A stretch of DNA of 24,200 nt. It comes from a virus. The first letter of the stretch is position 1; each line of letters starts with the position of its first letter. The notes beneath the pieces are model-generated. The model was given only the letters and a program-made list of their open reading frames with translations. It did no database searches and had not been told where the DNA came from. Shown here in pieces: positions 1 to 6,569 of this stretch. The translations under genes were made by a program, and so were the position numbers. The DNA lies in IMG/VR virus record IMGVR_UViG_3300042923_000193, positions 1 to 24,200 of that record, one strand, 5' to 3'.

Positions 1-80
1 TAGAGAGAATATTTGAGGATATTTGTACAGGAGGAGAGGATGGATTTATAAAATATCCCGATGAGGATATGGAATATTAG
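1..80 (+). CDS. C-terminal end of an unidentified protein (partial)
   Basis: A reading frame is already open at the left edge and stops at TAG 78-80. The last residues are acidic and end in YPDEDMEY. Only about 25 residues are visible, which is too few for identification. The frame is probably coding because it is the only one open here and the next gene follows in the same direction. The start and product lie outside the window. Confidence 0.5.
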   Translation, partial: ERIFEDICTGGEDGFIKYPDEDMEY

Positions 81-130
81 AATGAAATTATTGTGAATTA
101 AAAATAAATCGGAGTAATTCTAGATAAAAT

Positions 131-157
131 GTACCGCGGTACCTCCAGACGTGGAGG
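131..157 (+). promoter_or_regulatory. GC-rich palindrome plus hairpin that masks a ribosome binding site
   Basis: GTACCGCGGTAC (131-142) is a perfect 12-base palindrome in very AT-rich surroundings. It overlaps by one base a second structure: CCTCCA (142-147), loop GACG, TGGAGG (152-157), a perfect 6-bp hairpin. The 3' arm contains GGAGG, the ribosome binding site of the gene starting at 168. In the RNA the site would be paired. The palindrome could be a protein operator or an alternative hairpin that competes for base 142. Function is inferred. Confidence 0.5.
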
Positions 158-167
158 GAATGTATAA

Positions 168-380
168 ATGAAAAATGTAATTTGTGATGTATGCAATGAA
201 AAAGTTGAATCAATTCAAAGCATTGTAATACCAGTCAAAGTAAAAGTATTTGAAAGCGGAAATGAAATTATTGAGGATAGAATTGATATTTGTAAATCTT
301 GTTTGTATGATCTTAACTTAGAGATTGAGAAAAAGAAAATAACTATAATAAAAAGTCTAAAACGAAAGAAGGTGAAATAA
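168..380 (+). CDS. Small zinc-ribbon protein
   Basis: This 70-aa protein has two CxxC pairs (Cys6/Cys9 and Cys42/Cys45), the usual layout of a four-cysteine zinc knuckle. A lysine-rich basic tail follows (residues 54-70). Such small phage proteins often bind nucleic acid or a host protein, but no family is recognised. The start is ATG 168 with GGAGGG 10 bases upstream, and that site sits in the 3' arm of a hairpin. The stop TAA overlaps by one base the ATG of the next gene, so the two are probably translationally coupled. Confidence 0.7.
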   Translation: MKNVICDVCNEKVESIQSIVIPVKVKVFESGNEIIEDRIDICKSCLYDLNLEIEKKKITIIKSLKRKKVK

Positions 381-1177
381 TGAAACACTTCTTAAGTTTT
401 GGAGGGGGGGTTAATAGCGTAGCCTATTACCTTTACTTAATAGAAAAAGGAATAGAATTTGAAGCTGTATTTAGTAACCATGGAGCAGATCATCCAGATA
501 CGTATAAATATATGGAGTACTTTAATAAAGAAGTAGTAAAACGAGGATGGAAACCAGTAACAATTATCGAAGGTAAAGTTCAAGAAAAGACAATGGATAA
601 GCCTATGAATCTATTTGATTATTGTTTATTAAAGAATGTAGTACCTAGTAGGATGCTAAGATGGTGTACAGAAAAGTTTAAGATAGTACCAACAAATCTA
701 TATATGAATTCTCAGCTTGAAGGTGGAGAAGAAGAAAAATGCTATATGCATATGGGGATAGCTTATGATGAAGCGCATAGAGCTAAACCACCTAAGAATC
801 CACCTAAATATTTAGCTAATAAGATATATCAATACTGGTTTATAGATGATGGAATAACTAGAGCAGATAATATAGAGATTATAAAAAGACATGGGTTTAA
901 AGTACCTAGAAAATCAGGCTGCTACTTCTGTCCATATGCTAAGAAAAAAGATTTTATAGAACTTTACAGAAATGATCCTTGCTTATATGAAAAGGCTAAA
1001 TTGCTAGAACACAATGTTAATGAGCAAAGATTGGCTAAAGGTAAAGCTCCACTATATATAAGTGCTAAACCTATTGAGGTTGTAGTTGGAGAAGGACAAG
1101 TTGAAATGTTCTTTGATGATGATGGAGAATTAGACCACTTTGGAGAAAGAGAACGCCCTTGTAATTGTGGTCTGTGA
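380..1177 (+). CDS. PP-loop ATPase of the PAPS-reductase family
   Basis: This 265-aa protein begins with a PP-loop-like motif, SFGGGVNSVA (residues 6-15), the ATP-pyrophosphatase signature of PAPS reductases and related thiolation enzymes such as DndC. Further family landmarks are RWCTEKFKI (Cys96), GCYFCP (Cys181, Cys184) and a C-terminal CNC (Cys261, Cys263). These cysteines could hold an iron-sulfur cluster or zinc. Phages often carry such proteins beside DNA methyltransferases, and a role in nucleic-acid or small-molecule sulfur chemistry is possible but unproven. A true assimilatory PAPS reductase is unlikely in this context. The start overlaps the previous stop (TAATG), with GAAGGTGA as ribosome binding site. 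Confidence 0.85.
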   Translation: MKHFLSFGGGVNSVAYYLYLIEKGIEFEAVFSNHGADHPDTYKYMEYFNKEVVKRGWKPVTIIEGKVQEKTMDKPMNLFDYCLLKNVVPSRMLRWCTEKFKIVPTNLYMNSQLEGGEEEKCYMHMGIAYDEAHRAKPPKNPPKYLANKIYQYWFIDDGITRADNIEIIKRHGFKVPRKSGCYFCPYAKKKDFIELYRNDPCLYEKAKLLEHNVNEQRLAKGKAPLYISAKPIEVVVGEGQVEMFFDDDGELDHFGERERPCNCGL

Positions 1178-1186
1178 GGTATTTTT

Positions 1187-1354
1187 ATGGATGAAGAAAT
1201 AGAAGCGTTAAAGATATTAGAAGTTTTAGATGAAAATAATATAGGTTACTGTATAAATCCTTCATCTGGAGATATATATTTTGCTAATGCAGAACAAAAA
1301 GAAAAGGGCGAAAAATTAATTAAAGAAGTAGAGAATAAGTATTCAGTTAAATAA
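1187..1354 (+). CDS. Small hypothetical protein, 55 aa
   Basis: The frame ATG 1187 to TAA 1354 encodes an acidic, mostly helical protein (begins MDEEIEALKILEVL, ends ENKYSVK). The upstream gene stops 9 bases before, and GTGAGGT there can serve as ribosome binding site. The sequence is well-formed and lies tightly between the PP-loop and methyltransferase genes. The middle, with YCINPSSGDIYFA, could form a beta hairpin. No family is recognised. Confidence 0.6.
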   Translation: MDEEIEALKILEVLDENNIGYCINPSSGDIYFANAEQKEKGEKLIKEVENKYSVK

Positions 1355-1379
1355 TTTTAAAGTATGTGGAGGTGAAATA

Positions 1380-2450
1380 TTGAAATTTATAGATATGTTC
1401 TGCGGCATTGGAACTATAAGAATGGGTTTTGAAAAGGCAGGACATGAATGTGTATATAGTATCGAATGGGATAAGCATAAGCGTAAAATATATTCAATAA
1501 TTTTTGGAGGTGAGCCAGAAGGTGCAGATATTAGGACAATTAACGGTAGAAGATTACCTAAATCAGATTGCTGGTGTTTCGGAGCTCCATGCCAAGACTT
1601 CTCCATTGCCGGAGAAAGAAAAGGACTTGAAGGAGATAGAAGCAGCTTGGTTAGAGAAGTATTTAGATTGCTCAGGGAGACTAAAGAAGAATATAGACCC
1701 AAATACCTACTCTATGAAAATGTTAAAGGAATGCTTTCTTCAAATAAAGGATTTGACTTCCTCGAAATACTCATTGAAATGGAGTCACTCGGCTACGATA
1801 CAATCGAATATAGTCTACTCAATTCCAAAAACTACGGAGTGCCACAGAACAGAGATCGTGTGTTTACTATCGGACATCTTAGAAACAGATGTAGCAGAAA
1901 AATATTTCCTATCAGAGGAAGCAACAATGAAACTGCTCTTAAACAGTTAATAGGAGGAAGTCAAGGAAACAGAGTTTATGATCCTAGTGGAGTTAGTTGC
2001 ACACTAGCAAGTCAAGCAGGAGGACAAGGAGCTAAGACTGGGTTATATCTTATAGGAAATACTCACCCAAGTGGTAAAGGTATGAATGGCAATGTGTATG
2101 ATAGCAAAGGAATAAGCCCAACGCTTACCACAAATAAAGGCGAAGGCATTAAAGTCTTAGTAAGACCATGTTTAACTCCTAATAGAGCTGAAAAACGTCA
2201 AAATGGGCGTAGGTTTAAAGATGTAGATGAACCAATGTTTACACTTACAAAACAAGATATTCATGGAGTGTTAATGAAAGGGAGAATAAGAAGGTTGACG
2301 CCTAAAGAGTGCTGGAGACTCCAGGGAATAGAGGATACCATAACAGATAAAGTTATTGCAGCAGGAATAAGTGATAATCAAATGTATATTGGTGCTGGAG
2401 ATGCATGTACAGTTAATGTAATTTATGAAATAGCTAAAAGAATGAGTTAG
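1380..2450 (+). CDS. C5-cytosine DNA methyltransferase (Dcm type)
   Basis: This 356-aa enzyme transfers a methyl group from S-adenosylmethionine to cytosine C5 in DNA. Motif I is FCGIG (residues 7-11). Motif IV is GAPCQDFS with catalytic Cys71. Motif VI is ENV (113-115), and motif VIII is QNRDRVF (156-162). The target recognition region (about 170-290) contains degenerate repeats of the form VYDxxGxSxTL. LTPKECWRLQG and the C-terminal GDACTVNVI fit motifs IX and X. All catalytic motifs are intact and the length is normal for a phage enzyme. The start is TTG 1380 after GGAGGTGA. No partner restriction enzyme is adjacent, so it is probably an orphan that protects phage DNA from host restriction. 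Confidence 0.95.
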   Translation: MKFIDMFCGIGTIRMGFEKAGHECVYSIEWDKHKRKIYSIIFGGEPEGADIRTINGRRLPKSDCWCFGAPCQDFSIAGERKGLEGDRSSLVREVFRLLRETKEEYRPKYLLYENVKGMLSSNKGFDFLEILIEMESLGYDTIEYSLLNSKNYGVPQNRDRVFTIGHLRNRCSRKIFPIRGSNNETALKQLIGGSQGNRVYDPSGVSCTLASQAGGQGAKTGLYLIGNTHPSGKGMNGNVYDSKGISPTLTTNKGEGIKVLVRPCLTPNRAEKRQNGRRFKDVDEPMFTLTKQDIHGVLMKGRIRRLTPKECWRLQGIEDTITDKVIAAGISDNQMYIGAGDACTVNVIYEIAKRMS

Positions 2451-2480
2451 TACGCCATACAAAAATAATCTGAAATAAAA

Positions 2481-2524
2481 GAGAATAGAGAATAAATCAA
2501 CAATAGTTTTATCTTTCTATTCTC
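2481..2524 (+). other. Long AT-rich RNA hairpin
   Basis: GAGAATAGA (2481-2489) pairs perfectly with TCTATTCTC (2516-2524). Inside, ATAAA (2492-2496) pairs with TTTAT (2508-2512). It lies in the 110-bp gap after the methyltransferase gene. There is no U-run behind it, so it is not a standard terminator. It could be an RNA stability or processing element. Confidence 0.45.
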
Positions 2525-2560
2525 ATATGCAAATAATAACTAAGTGAGAAGGTTGTAAAC

Positions 2561-2719
2561 ATGGAGGTTTTAAGTAAAAGTGATTTTATGAAAAAGGTTC
2601 TAAATGATAAATACAAAAAGAGATATAAAGAAAGACGTAAGACAAATGACGTTAATTGTTTGAAAGTTGAAGGAGTAATTAAAGCAAATAAATTAAGAGA
2701 TAGATCTAAAAGGAAGTGA
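2561..2719 (+). CDS. Small basic hypothetical protein, 52 aa
   Basis: The frame ATG 2561 to TGA 2719 encodes a very lysine- and arginine-rich protein (for example KYKKRYKERRK at residues 18-28, ending RDRSKRK). The composition suggests contact with nucleic acid. GAGAAGG lies about 8 bases before the start, and the next gene begins 5 bases after the stop. No family is recognised, and a spurious call is possible given the short length. Confidence 0.55.
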   Translation: MEVLSKSDFMKKVLNDKYKKRYKERRKTNDVNCLKVEGVIKANKLRDRSKRK

Positions 2720-2723
2720 TTGT

Positions 2724-3119
2724 TTGGAATATTGTATCGAATGTATGAAGAATGAAGTTTATAAACCAGGACAAGGGCATCATATTATTTCAAGAAAAAG
2801 AGCTCCTTATATGGTCCATGTGCCTATGAATATAGTTCCTTTATGTATAAAACATCATACTGAAAGTCCTACAGGAATACACCATGATAAAGAAATGATG
2901 CTTAGATATATACAAGAATTTCAACTTAAATTGACCTTATTACTGGACAAACCTTATTACGAACATAAAGAGCTTAAAGAACTTTTGAAATGTTCTGATA
3001 ACAGTATAAAGGCTATTACAAAGACTTTAATAAGGGGTAAAGAAGGGTATAAAAGAGAGGAATTAATATTTCGAATGATGGGTAATAGGAATTATTTAGA
3101 TGAGGTGATTGAGTGTTAA
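2724..3119 (+). CDS. HNH-type nuclease-like protein
   Basis: This 131-aa protein has an N-terminal HNH-like core. A zinc pair Cys4/Cys7 is followed by GHHIISRK (His19, His20), then Asn36 in NIVPLC, then Cys41 with His44/His45, and a further GIHH. This matches the ββα-metal layout of HNH proteins, with two metal-binding half-sites. The C-terminal part (about 60-131) is helical and charged, possibly a DNA-binding or oligomerisation region. The start is TTG 2724, 4 bases after the previous stop, with AGGAAG upstream. It may be a homing-type or recombination nuclease. It is too far from the terminase genes to be assigned the packaging-associated HNH role. Confidence 0.7.
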   Translation: MEYCIECMKNEVYKPGQGHHIISRKRAPYMVHVPMNIVPLCIKHHTESPTGIHHDKEMMLRYIQEFQLKLTLLLDKPYYEHKELKELLKCSDNSIKAITKTLIRGKEGYKREELIFRMMGNRNYLDEVIEC

Positions 3120-3418
3120 TTGTAATATTTAAAATGTATTTAGTCTCTATAATAATTGCATTAATGTCAATAGGTTTATTGTTATACAAAGCTAGAACTG
3201 ATTTATCAATAATTGATAAACAGATGTTGTTATCTAGAAAGTTATCAGGTAAAAGTGAAACAAAAATAGAGTTTTTAATAGTTGTACTTGTTACTCCTAT
3301 AGTTAATATAGCATTTACAGCAACTATAATATTTGTGATTATATCAACCTATGAAAGACTTGAAGAATTTTTAGATAATAGGTTACAGGAAGAAGAAGGT
3401 GATGATTTTGACGAATAG
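3113..3418 (+). CDS. Small two-helix membrane protein
   Basis: This 101-aa protein has two hydrophobic stretches, residues 2-23 and about 54-80, and an acidic C-terminal tail (ends EEEGDDFDE). It is probably inserted in the cytoplasmic membrane with the charged middle loop and tail exposed. The start is GTG 3113, overlapping the end of the HNH gene by 7 bases, with GAGGTGA as ribosome binding site. It overlaps the next gene as well, so the three are translationally linked. The function is unknown. Confidence 0.65.
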   Translation: MLIVIFKMYLVSIIIALMSIGLLLYKARTDLSIIDKQMLLSRKLSGKSETKIEFLIVVLVTPIVNIAFTATIIFVIISTYERLEEFLDNRLQEEEGDDFDE

Positions 3419-3737
3419 TAAACAAAAAGGAGCTAGAGGTGAAAGAGAGCTCTCAAACAAACTTAAAGAATATGGATATAACACAAGACGTGGACAACAA
3501 TACTGCGGAGCTAATGGAGATGCTGACATAGTGGGATTAGAAGGCATACACATTGAATGCAAAAGAGTAGAAAGGCTTAATATATATGATGCTATAAGCC
3601 AAGCTAAAGCGGATGCAAAAGAAAATGAAATACCTACTGTTTTCCATAGGAAAGATAGATGCGAGTGGCTAGTAACAATGACATTTGATGATTGGATAAA
3701 ATTATATCAACAATTCATGAGTAATCCATATGATTAG
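3402..3737 (+). CDS. Hjc-like PD-(D/E)xK nuclease, probable Holliday junction resolvase
   Basis: This is a small PD-(D/E)xK nuclease. It starts with KGARGERELSNKLKEYGY, the helix with a conserved Glu typical of Hjc-type resolvases. It continues with the catalytic string GDADIV...HIECKR, giving Asp, Glu and Lys in the right spacing. The role inferred from the family is cutting branched DNA during phage recombination or before packaging. The start is uncertain: GTG 3399, ATG 3402 and TTG 3408 are all in frame. AAGGTGA ends at 3402, which favours TTG 3408 by spacing, while ATG 3402 is the conventional choice. The gene overlaps the membrane protein gene upstream. Confidence 0.8.
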   Translation: MILTNSKQKGARGERELSNKLKEYGYNTRRGQQYCGANGDADIVGLEGIHIECKRVERLNIYDAISQAKADAKENEIPTVFHRKDRCEWLVTMTFDDWIKLYQQFMSNPYD

Positions 3738-3750
3738 GGAAGGTGAATAG

Positions 3751-4077
3751 ATGGATATAGTAACTATAAATAAAGAGATTTATGAATCAGGTAAAAGACT
3801 TGAGGAAGGAAGTAAAAAGTTATTTGGACTAGCTAAAGAAATGGCAGAAAGTGAAAGAGAATATAGAAAGGCTCTAGGGATTGAAATGTTATCCCTAAGA
3901 GCTGATAAAGTACAGGCTACACTTATCCCAGACATAGCACGAGGGAATACATCAGAATTGAAGTTTAAAAGGGATTTAGCTGAAGCAAGGTATAAATCAG
4001 CTAGGGATAGTTTAGAAGCTATTAAAGCTCAAGCCAATGGGTTACAGAGCATTTTAAAACATCAGGTAGATATATGA
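3751..4077 (+). CDS. Coiled-coil hypothetical protein, 108 aa
   Basis: The protein is almost entirely helical, rich in Glu, Lys and Ala, and shows heptad-like spacing of Leu and Ile through most of its length. There are no cysteines and no membrane segment. The start is ATG 3751 with GGAAGGTGA upstream. Its stop TGA overlaps the ATG of the next small gene (ATGA). No family is recognised. Similar charged helical proteins are common in the middle regions of clostridial phages. Confidence 0.65.
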   Translation: MDIVTINKEIYESGKRLEEGSKKLFGLAKEMAESEREYRKALGIEMLSLRADKVQATLIPDIARGNTSELKFKRDLAEARYKSARDSLEAIKAQANGLQSILKHQVDI

Positions 4078-4235
4078 TAAAGAAATTAAATATAAGAATT
4101 AAGCAGGATACAAGCTTTAAGCTTAGATGGGATAGAAAGACAGAATTAGAGCAAATATATTCAGTTTTAAATAAGCTACTGATTAAGTTAGATGAGGTTA
4201 TAGATAAGGTTAATGAATTAGATAAAAGAAAGTGA
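4074..4235 (+). CDS. Small coiled-coil hypothetical protein, 53 aa
   Basis: The frame ATG 4074 to TGA 4235 overlaps the previous gene in ATGA, and AGGTAGA lies just upstream inside that gene. The basic N-terminus (MIKKLNIRIKQD) is followed by a leucine- and isoleucine-spaced helix from about residue 24 to the end. The overlap and ribosome site argue that it is real. The function is unknown. Confidence 0.6.
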   Translation: MIKKLNIRIKQDTSFKLRWDRKTELEQIYSVLNKLLIKLDEVIDKVNELDKRK

Positions 4236-4243
4236 GGATAATT

Positions 4244-4771
4244 ATGGGAGATAAAGAAAGAATTTTAATGATGATAGTAACAAGAGTCATCACAAGGCTT
4301 ATGTATTCTACCTTTAATGATAGAGACAAGATAGTTAAATCACATATGTTTGAACAGTTAGAGTTGCTGAAGCGTGGAGATTTGGTTTTTACAACTACAA
4401 CAATAGTTCCAAATGATTTCATGGTAGGATTTGTGGAAGAAGTAGATAAAGAAAACCAATGTGTTGTAATAAGAGAAATAGGATCTAAAAAGCTATGTAG
4501 ATATTACAATGAATGGTTTACTGTTATTAATAAAAAAGAGATTGGATATGAGTATTTAGAAGGAGTTCAATATAAAACTTATATAAAAGTTCTAAAAGCA
4601 TTTAGCAAATATGCTGAGTATGGAACAAAGTTCAAATCAATCTCTTTTGAAGGGAATGTGTGTACTATTCAATCAAGACAAATGCATTCAAATGATTTAG
4701 AAAACGAATGGTCGTTTAAATATGATAGCAAAACAACTATTAAAAGTATTGGAGAGATTATTTCAAAATAA
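4244..4771 (+). CDS. Hypothetical phage protein, 175 aa
   Basis: The preferred start is ATG 4244, because GTGAGGA (4232-4238) is a ribosome binding site at the right distance. A GTG at 4232 in the same frame lies inside that site. The N-terminal third is helical. From about residue 42 a beta-rich segment begins with KRGDLVFTTTTIVPNDFMVGFV, suggesting a small barrel. No catalytic motif is apparent and no family is recognised. Confidence 0.65.
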   Translation: MGDKERILMMIVTRVITRLMYSTFNDRDKIVKSHMFEQLELLKRGDLVFTTTTIVPNDFMVGFVEEVDKENQCVVIREIGSKKLCRYYNEWFTVINKKEIGYEYLEGVQYKTYIKVLKAFSKYAEYGTKFKSISFEGNVCTIQSRQMHSNDLENEWSFKYDSKTTIKSIGEIISK

Positions 4772-4783
4772 GGAAGTGAGGAT

Positions 4784-4849
4784 ATGTGGGGTTGGATTAA
4801 ATTATTTTGCATAGCATTTCTAATAATAGGCTTAAAGAATGGGGTATAG
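4784..4849 (+). CDS. Putative membrane microprotein, 21 aa
   Basis: A tiny frame, ATG 4784 to TAG 4849, follows a good ribosome binding site (AGGAAGTGAGG). The peptide starts MWGWIKLF and has a hydrophobic core (CIAFLIIGL), enough for a short membrane helix. Its opening W-x-WIK resembles the opening of the 34-aa product at 23851 (MWDWIK). Very short, so it may not be expressed. Confidence 0.4.
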   Translation: MWGWIKLFCIAFLIIGLKNGV

Positions 4850-4909
4850 TTTGGCTTATTTACTGGTTTAATAAGGATAAAATTATTGAAGTTAGGGAGG
4901 AAGATTATT

Positions 4910-5272
4910 ATGAGTAAAATAAATCTAAATGATTATATAGGTAAAACATTCACTGTAACTAGAAACGAAATAACTAAACATGTAAAGATAAAAGGAATTA
5001 GTAGAGATAGAAGATTTAATTGTGTGATATTGAAAGATGGGAAAGAATTATATAAAGAAGATTTCTTTCCAGAAGATATATTGAAAAGTAGCGATCCAAG
5101 AGAGGTTAAAGATGAAAATATCTATAGAAACATTCAAATAAAACAAGACTTTGAGAAAGGCATTGGACAACAGGAATTATGTAAGAAATATGGTCTATGC
5201 CAAGCTAGTATAAGTAACATAATAAGAAATTTTACTACTGGGAAAATAACTGTAATAAGTGAGGTGGATTGA
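4910..5272 (+). CDS. HTH-containing protein, probable regulator
   Basis: The start ATG 4910 is chosen because GGGAGG lies 9 bases upstream. A TTG at 4886 in frame lies before that site. The N-terminal half (about residues 1-60) is beta-rich and could form a small SH3-like fold. The C-terminal half contains a helix-turn-helix reading DFEKGIGQQELCKKYG then LCQASISNIIRNF, as in resolvase-type or sigma-like HTH proteins. The protein probably binds DNA. Its position ahead of the ArpU-like gene fits a role in phage gene control, but the target is unknown. Confidence 0.65.
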   Translation: MSKINLNDYIGKTFTVTRNEITKHVKIKGISRDRRFNCVILKDGKELYKEDFFPEDILKSSDPREVKDENIYRNIQIKQDFEKGIGQQELCKKYGLCQASISNIIRNFTTGKITVISEVD

Positions 5273-5273
5273 T

Positions 5274-5564
5274 ATGGATAATATAATAAAATTTCCAAAA
5301 GAACATTTAGATAATCTTAAAAAAGAGCGTATGAAAAAAATGATAAACTTGCTTATAGATTTAAGCGATGGAGATTTTGCATTAATATTTAAAACTAAAG
5401 ATATGACAAGAGTATTTGAAGGTGATTTCAAAGAGGAATTTGTAATATGCATGTCTGATATATCCCAAATTAGTTGGAAGAAAGATAATTATTTCTTCAA
5501 GGGGTTTAATGATGTACTTAGTCCTAATTCAAATAGAAGGTTTTTTGACTTAAACCAAGAGTAA
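5274..5564 (+). CDS. Hypothetical protein, 96 aa
   Basis: The start is ATG 5274, with GAGGTGG upstream; the site overlaps the end of the previous gene. The sequence opens MDNIIKFPKEHLDNLKKERM, an N-terminal pattern seen in several small phage proteins. The remainder mixes beta strands and an acidic region. No motif or family is recognised. It sits directly between two probable regulators. Confidence 0.6.
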   Translation: MDNIIKFPKEHLDNLKKERMKKMINLLIDLSDGDFALIFKTKDMTRVFEGDFKEEFVICMSDISQISWKKDNYFFKGFNDVLSPNSNRRFFDLNQE

Positions 5565-5576
5565 TGGAGGAATAGC

Positions 5577-6098
5577 ATGAGTAAAGATAAAAAAGACTTA
5601 TCAGAGATAGAGAATAAGCTTAAGAATTATTTCTTGAAAGATCAGAAAATAAAATCATATAAATTAAAGATTGAAGTTATAAAGAAACAGAAAGCTGAAT
5701 TAGATTTACAAATAAAGAACAATGATATAGTTATTCCAATAGAATCATCTTCACCTAGTTTTGAAGAAAGAGTACAAACTACTCCAACAGGAATGAGCTA
5801 TGCAGAAAGAACTATGCTCAACATAATAGATAAAAAGATAATGGAATCCAGCAACTACCAGGAGGATATATACGCCTTAGAATCTAAAATAAGACGTATA
5901 GAGATTGATTGTGCTGAGATAGGGGAGAATATAAAGACACTGGATGAAGATAGCTTAAAACTTCTCTCAATGAGATATAAGGACAATAAAAAAGATTGGC
6001 AAATAGGACAAGATTTAAGAATGGATCAGAGTACAGTGACTAGAAAGAGAATGAGAATTCTATTAGATATATTTAAATTTGAAAACTGGGTAAATTGA
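5577..6098 (+). CDS. ArpU/RinA-like late transcription regulator
   Basis: This 173-aa protein has a charged helical N-terminal region and ends in a sigma-70 region-4-like helix-turn-helix (about residues 125-165): LSMRYKDNKKDWQIGQDL, then DQSTVTRKRMRIL. This architecture and its place just before the packaging genes match the ArpU/RinA/LtrC-type activators of late genes in Gram-positive phages. It ends 10 bp before three GCATTAAA repeats and a strong extended -10 promoter, which are its likely target. The start is ATG 5577 with GGAGGA upstream. The assignment rests on architecture and context, because the family diverges strongly in sequence. Confidence 0.75.
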   Translation: MSKDKKDLSEIENKLKNYFLKDQKIKSYKLKIEVIKKQKAELDLQIKNNDIVIPIESSSPSFEERVQTTPTGMSYAERTMLNIIDKKIMESSNYQEDIYALESKIRRIEIDCAEIGENIKTLDEDSLKLLSMRYKDNKKDWQIGQDLRMDQSTVTRKRMRILLDIFKFENWVN

Positions 6099-6108
6099 TG
6101 AAAAGTAT

Positions 6109-6141
6109 GCATTAAAATTGCATTAAAAACGCATTAAACCC
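6109..6141 (+). repeat. Three tandem GCATTAAA repeats, likely activator binding site
   Basis: GCATTAAAATT (6109-6119), GCATTAAAAAC (6120-6130) and GCATTAAACCC (6131-6141) follow each other with an exact 11-bp period, so each copy faces the same side of the helix. The third copy covers the weak -35 element (TTAAAC 6134-6139) of the promoter behind it. This is the arrangement expected for an activator that contacts RNA polymerase. The ArpU-like protein encoded just upstream is the natural candidate. Confidence 0.7.
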
Positions 6142-6162
6142 TTGATTTATCTATGTTATAAT
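6134..6162 (+). promoter_or_regulatory. Extended -10 promoter for the leader RNA and late genes
   Basis: A perfect TATAAT (6157-6162) is preceded by TG one base away (TGTTATAAT), giving an extended -10 element. At 17-bp spacing the -35 position reads TTAAAC (6134-6139), a poor match that lies in the third GCATTAAA repeat. Transcription would start near 6169. A strong -10 with a weak -35 under an array of direct repeats indicates activator dependence. The promoter is the only strong one seen between the regulator and the packaging genes. Confidence 0.75.
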
Positions 6163-6311
6163 ATATGTATAGAAAGTAACTTCTTTCTCATATTGTCTCC
6201 CTCTAGGATGAAAGAATAAAAAACTTAGGATGTGGTTACTAAAAATACCTATTGGTTTAACTTAGTGGGGACTTAGTAAACTTAAAAAGTATATTTAGTA
6301 AGAAATTCCTA

Positions 6312-6330
6312 TAGGGGTTAACAGCCCCTA
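6312..6330 (+). other. Hairpin with self-complementary loop, part of the leader RNA
   Basis: TAGGGG, loop TTAACAG, CCCCTA: a perfect 6-bp stem with a 7-base loop. The loop plus its closing G reads GTTAAC, a palindrome, so two copies of the RNA could kiss through this loop. It abuts the tRNA-like element that starts a few bases downstream. Confidence 0.5.
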
Positions 6331-6336
6331 CTATAT

Positions 6337-6396
6337 GGTTATATACTCAACTGGGGAGAAGCCTTAGAGCTGAGAGTTCGAATCTCTCTATAACCA
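6337..6396 (+). ncRNA. Truncated tRNA-like element 1 (60 nt)
   Basis: GGTTATA (6337-6343) pairs perfectly with TATAACC (6389-6395) as a 7-bp acceptor stem. GAGAG, TTCGAAT, CTCTC (6372-6388) is a canonical T-arm. CTC/GAG with GG in the loop (6346-6358) looks like a D-arm, and TA fills positions 8-9. Only 13 bases separate the D- and T-arms instead of about 22. They can form AGC, CTTAGA, GCT, too small for a normal anticodon arm, and no variable loop is left. No CCA is encoded. Outside, CTATA (6331-6335) can pair with TATAG (6402-6406), so the element seems embedded in the larger RNA. It is unlikely to decode codons. Confidence 0.6.
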
Positions 6397-6569
6397 ACTT
6401 TTATAGATTAAATGAAAAAGTTTAATATTGCCTTGGATATTAAAATTAACAAGTGGGATATTCTCCTAAACAATCGCAAGTTTATATGGAGAAATCTCGC
6501 AAACACAAGGATAGCTCATGTACCTAGATGTATAAAGAGTTCCTGCGCTCCTTAAATGGGGTGTTGCAT

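Noticed and set aside
1504-1950. A 148-aa frame inside the methyltransferase gene.
   Set aside because: It overlaps an intact gene with all catalytic motifs in another frame and has no features of its own.
6337-6396. A functional tRNA gene.
   Set aside because: The space for an anticodon arm and variable loop is about 9 bases too short, so normal decoding is not possible.
6412-6555. A 47-codon open frame inside the leader RNA (MKKFNIALDIK...).
   Set aside because: It has no ribosome binding site, its codons are unlike neighbouring genes, and it lies across hairpins that explain the sequence better as RNA.
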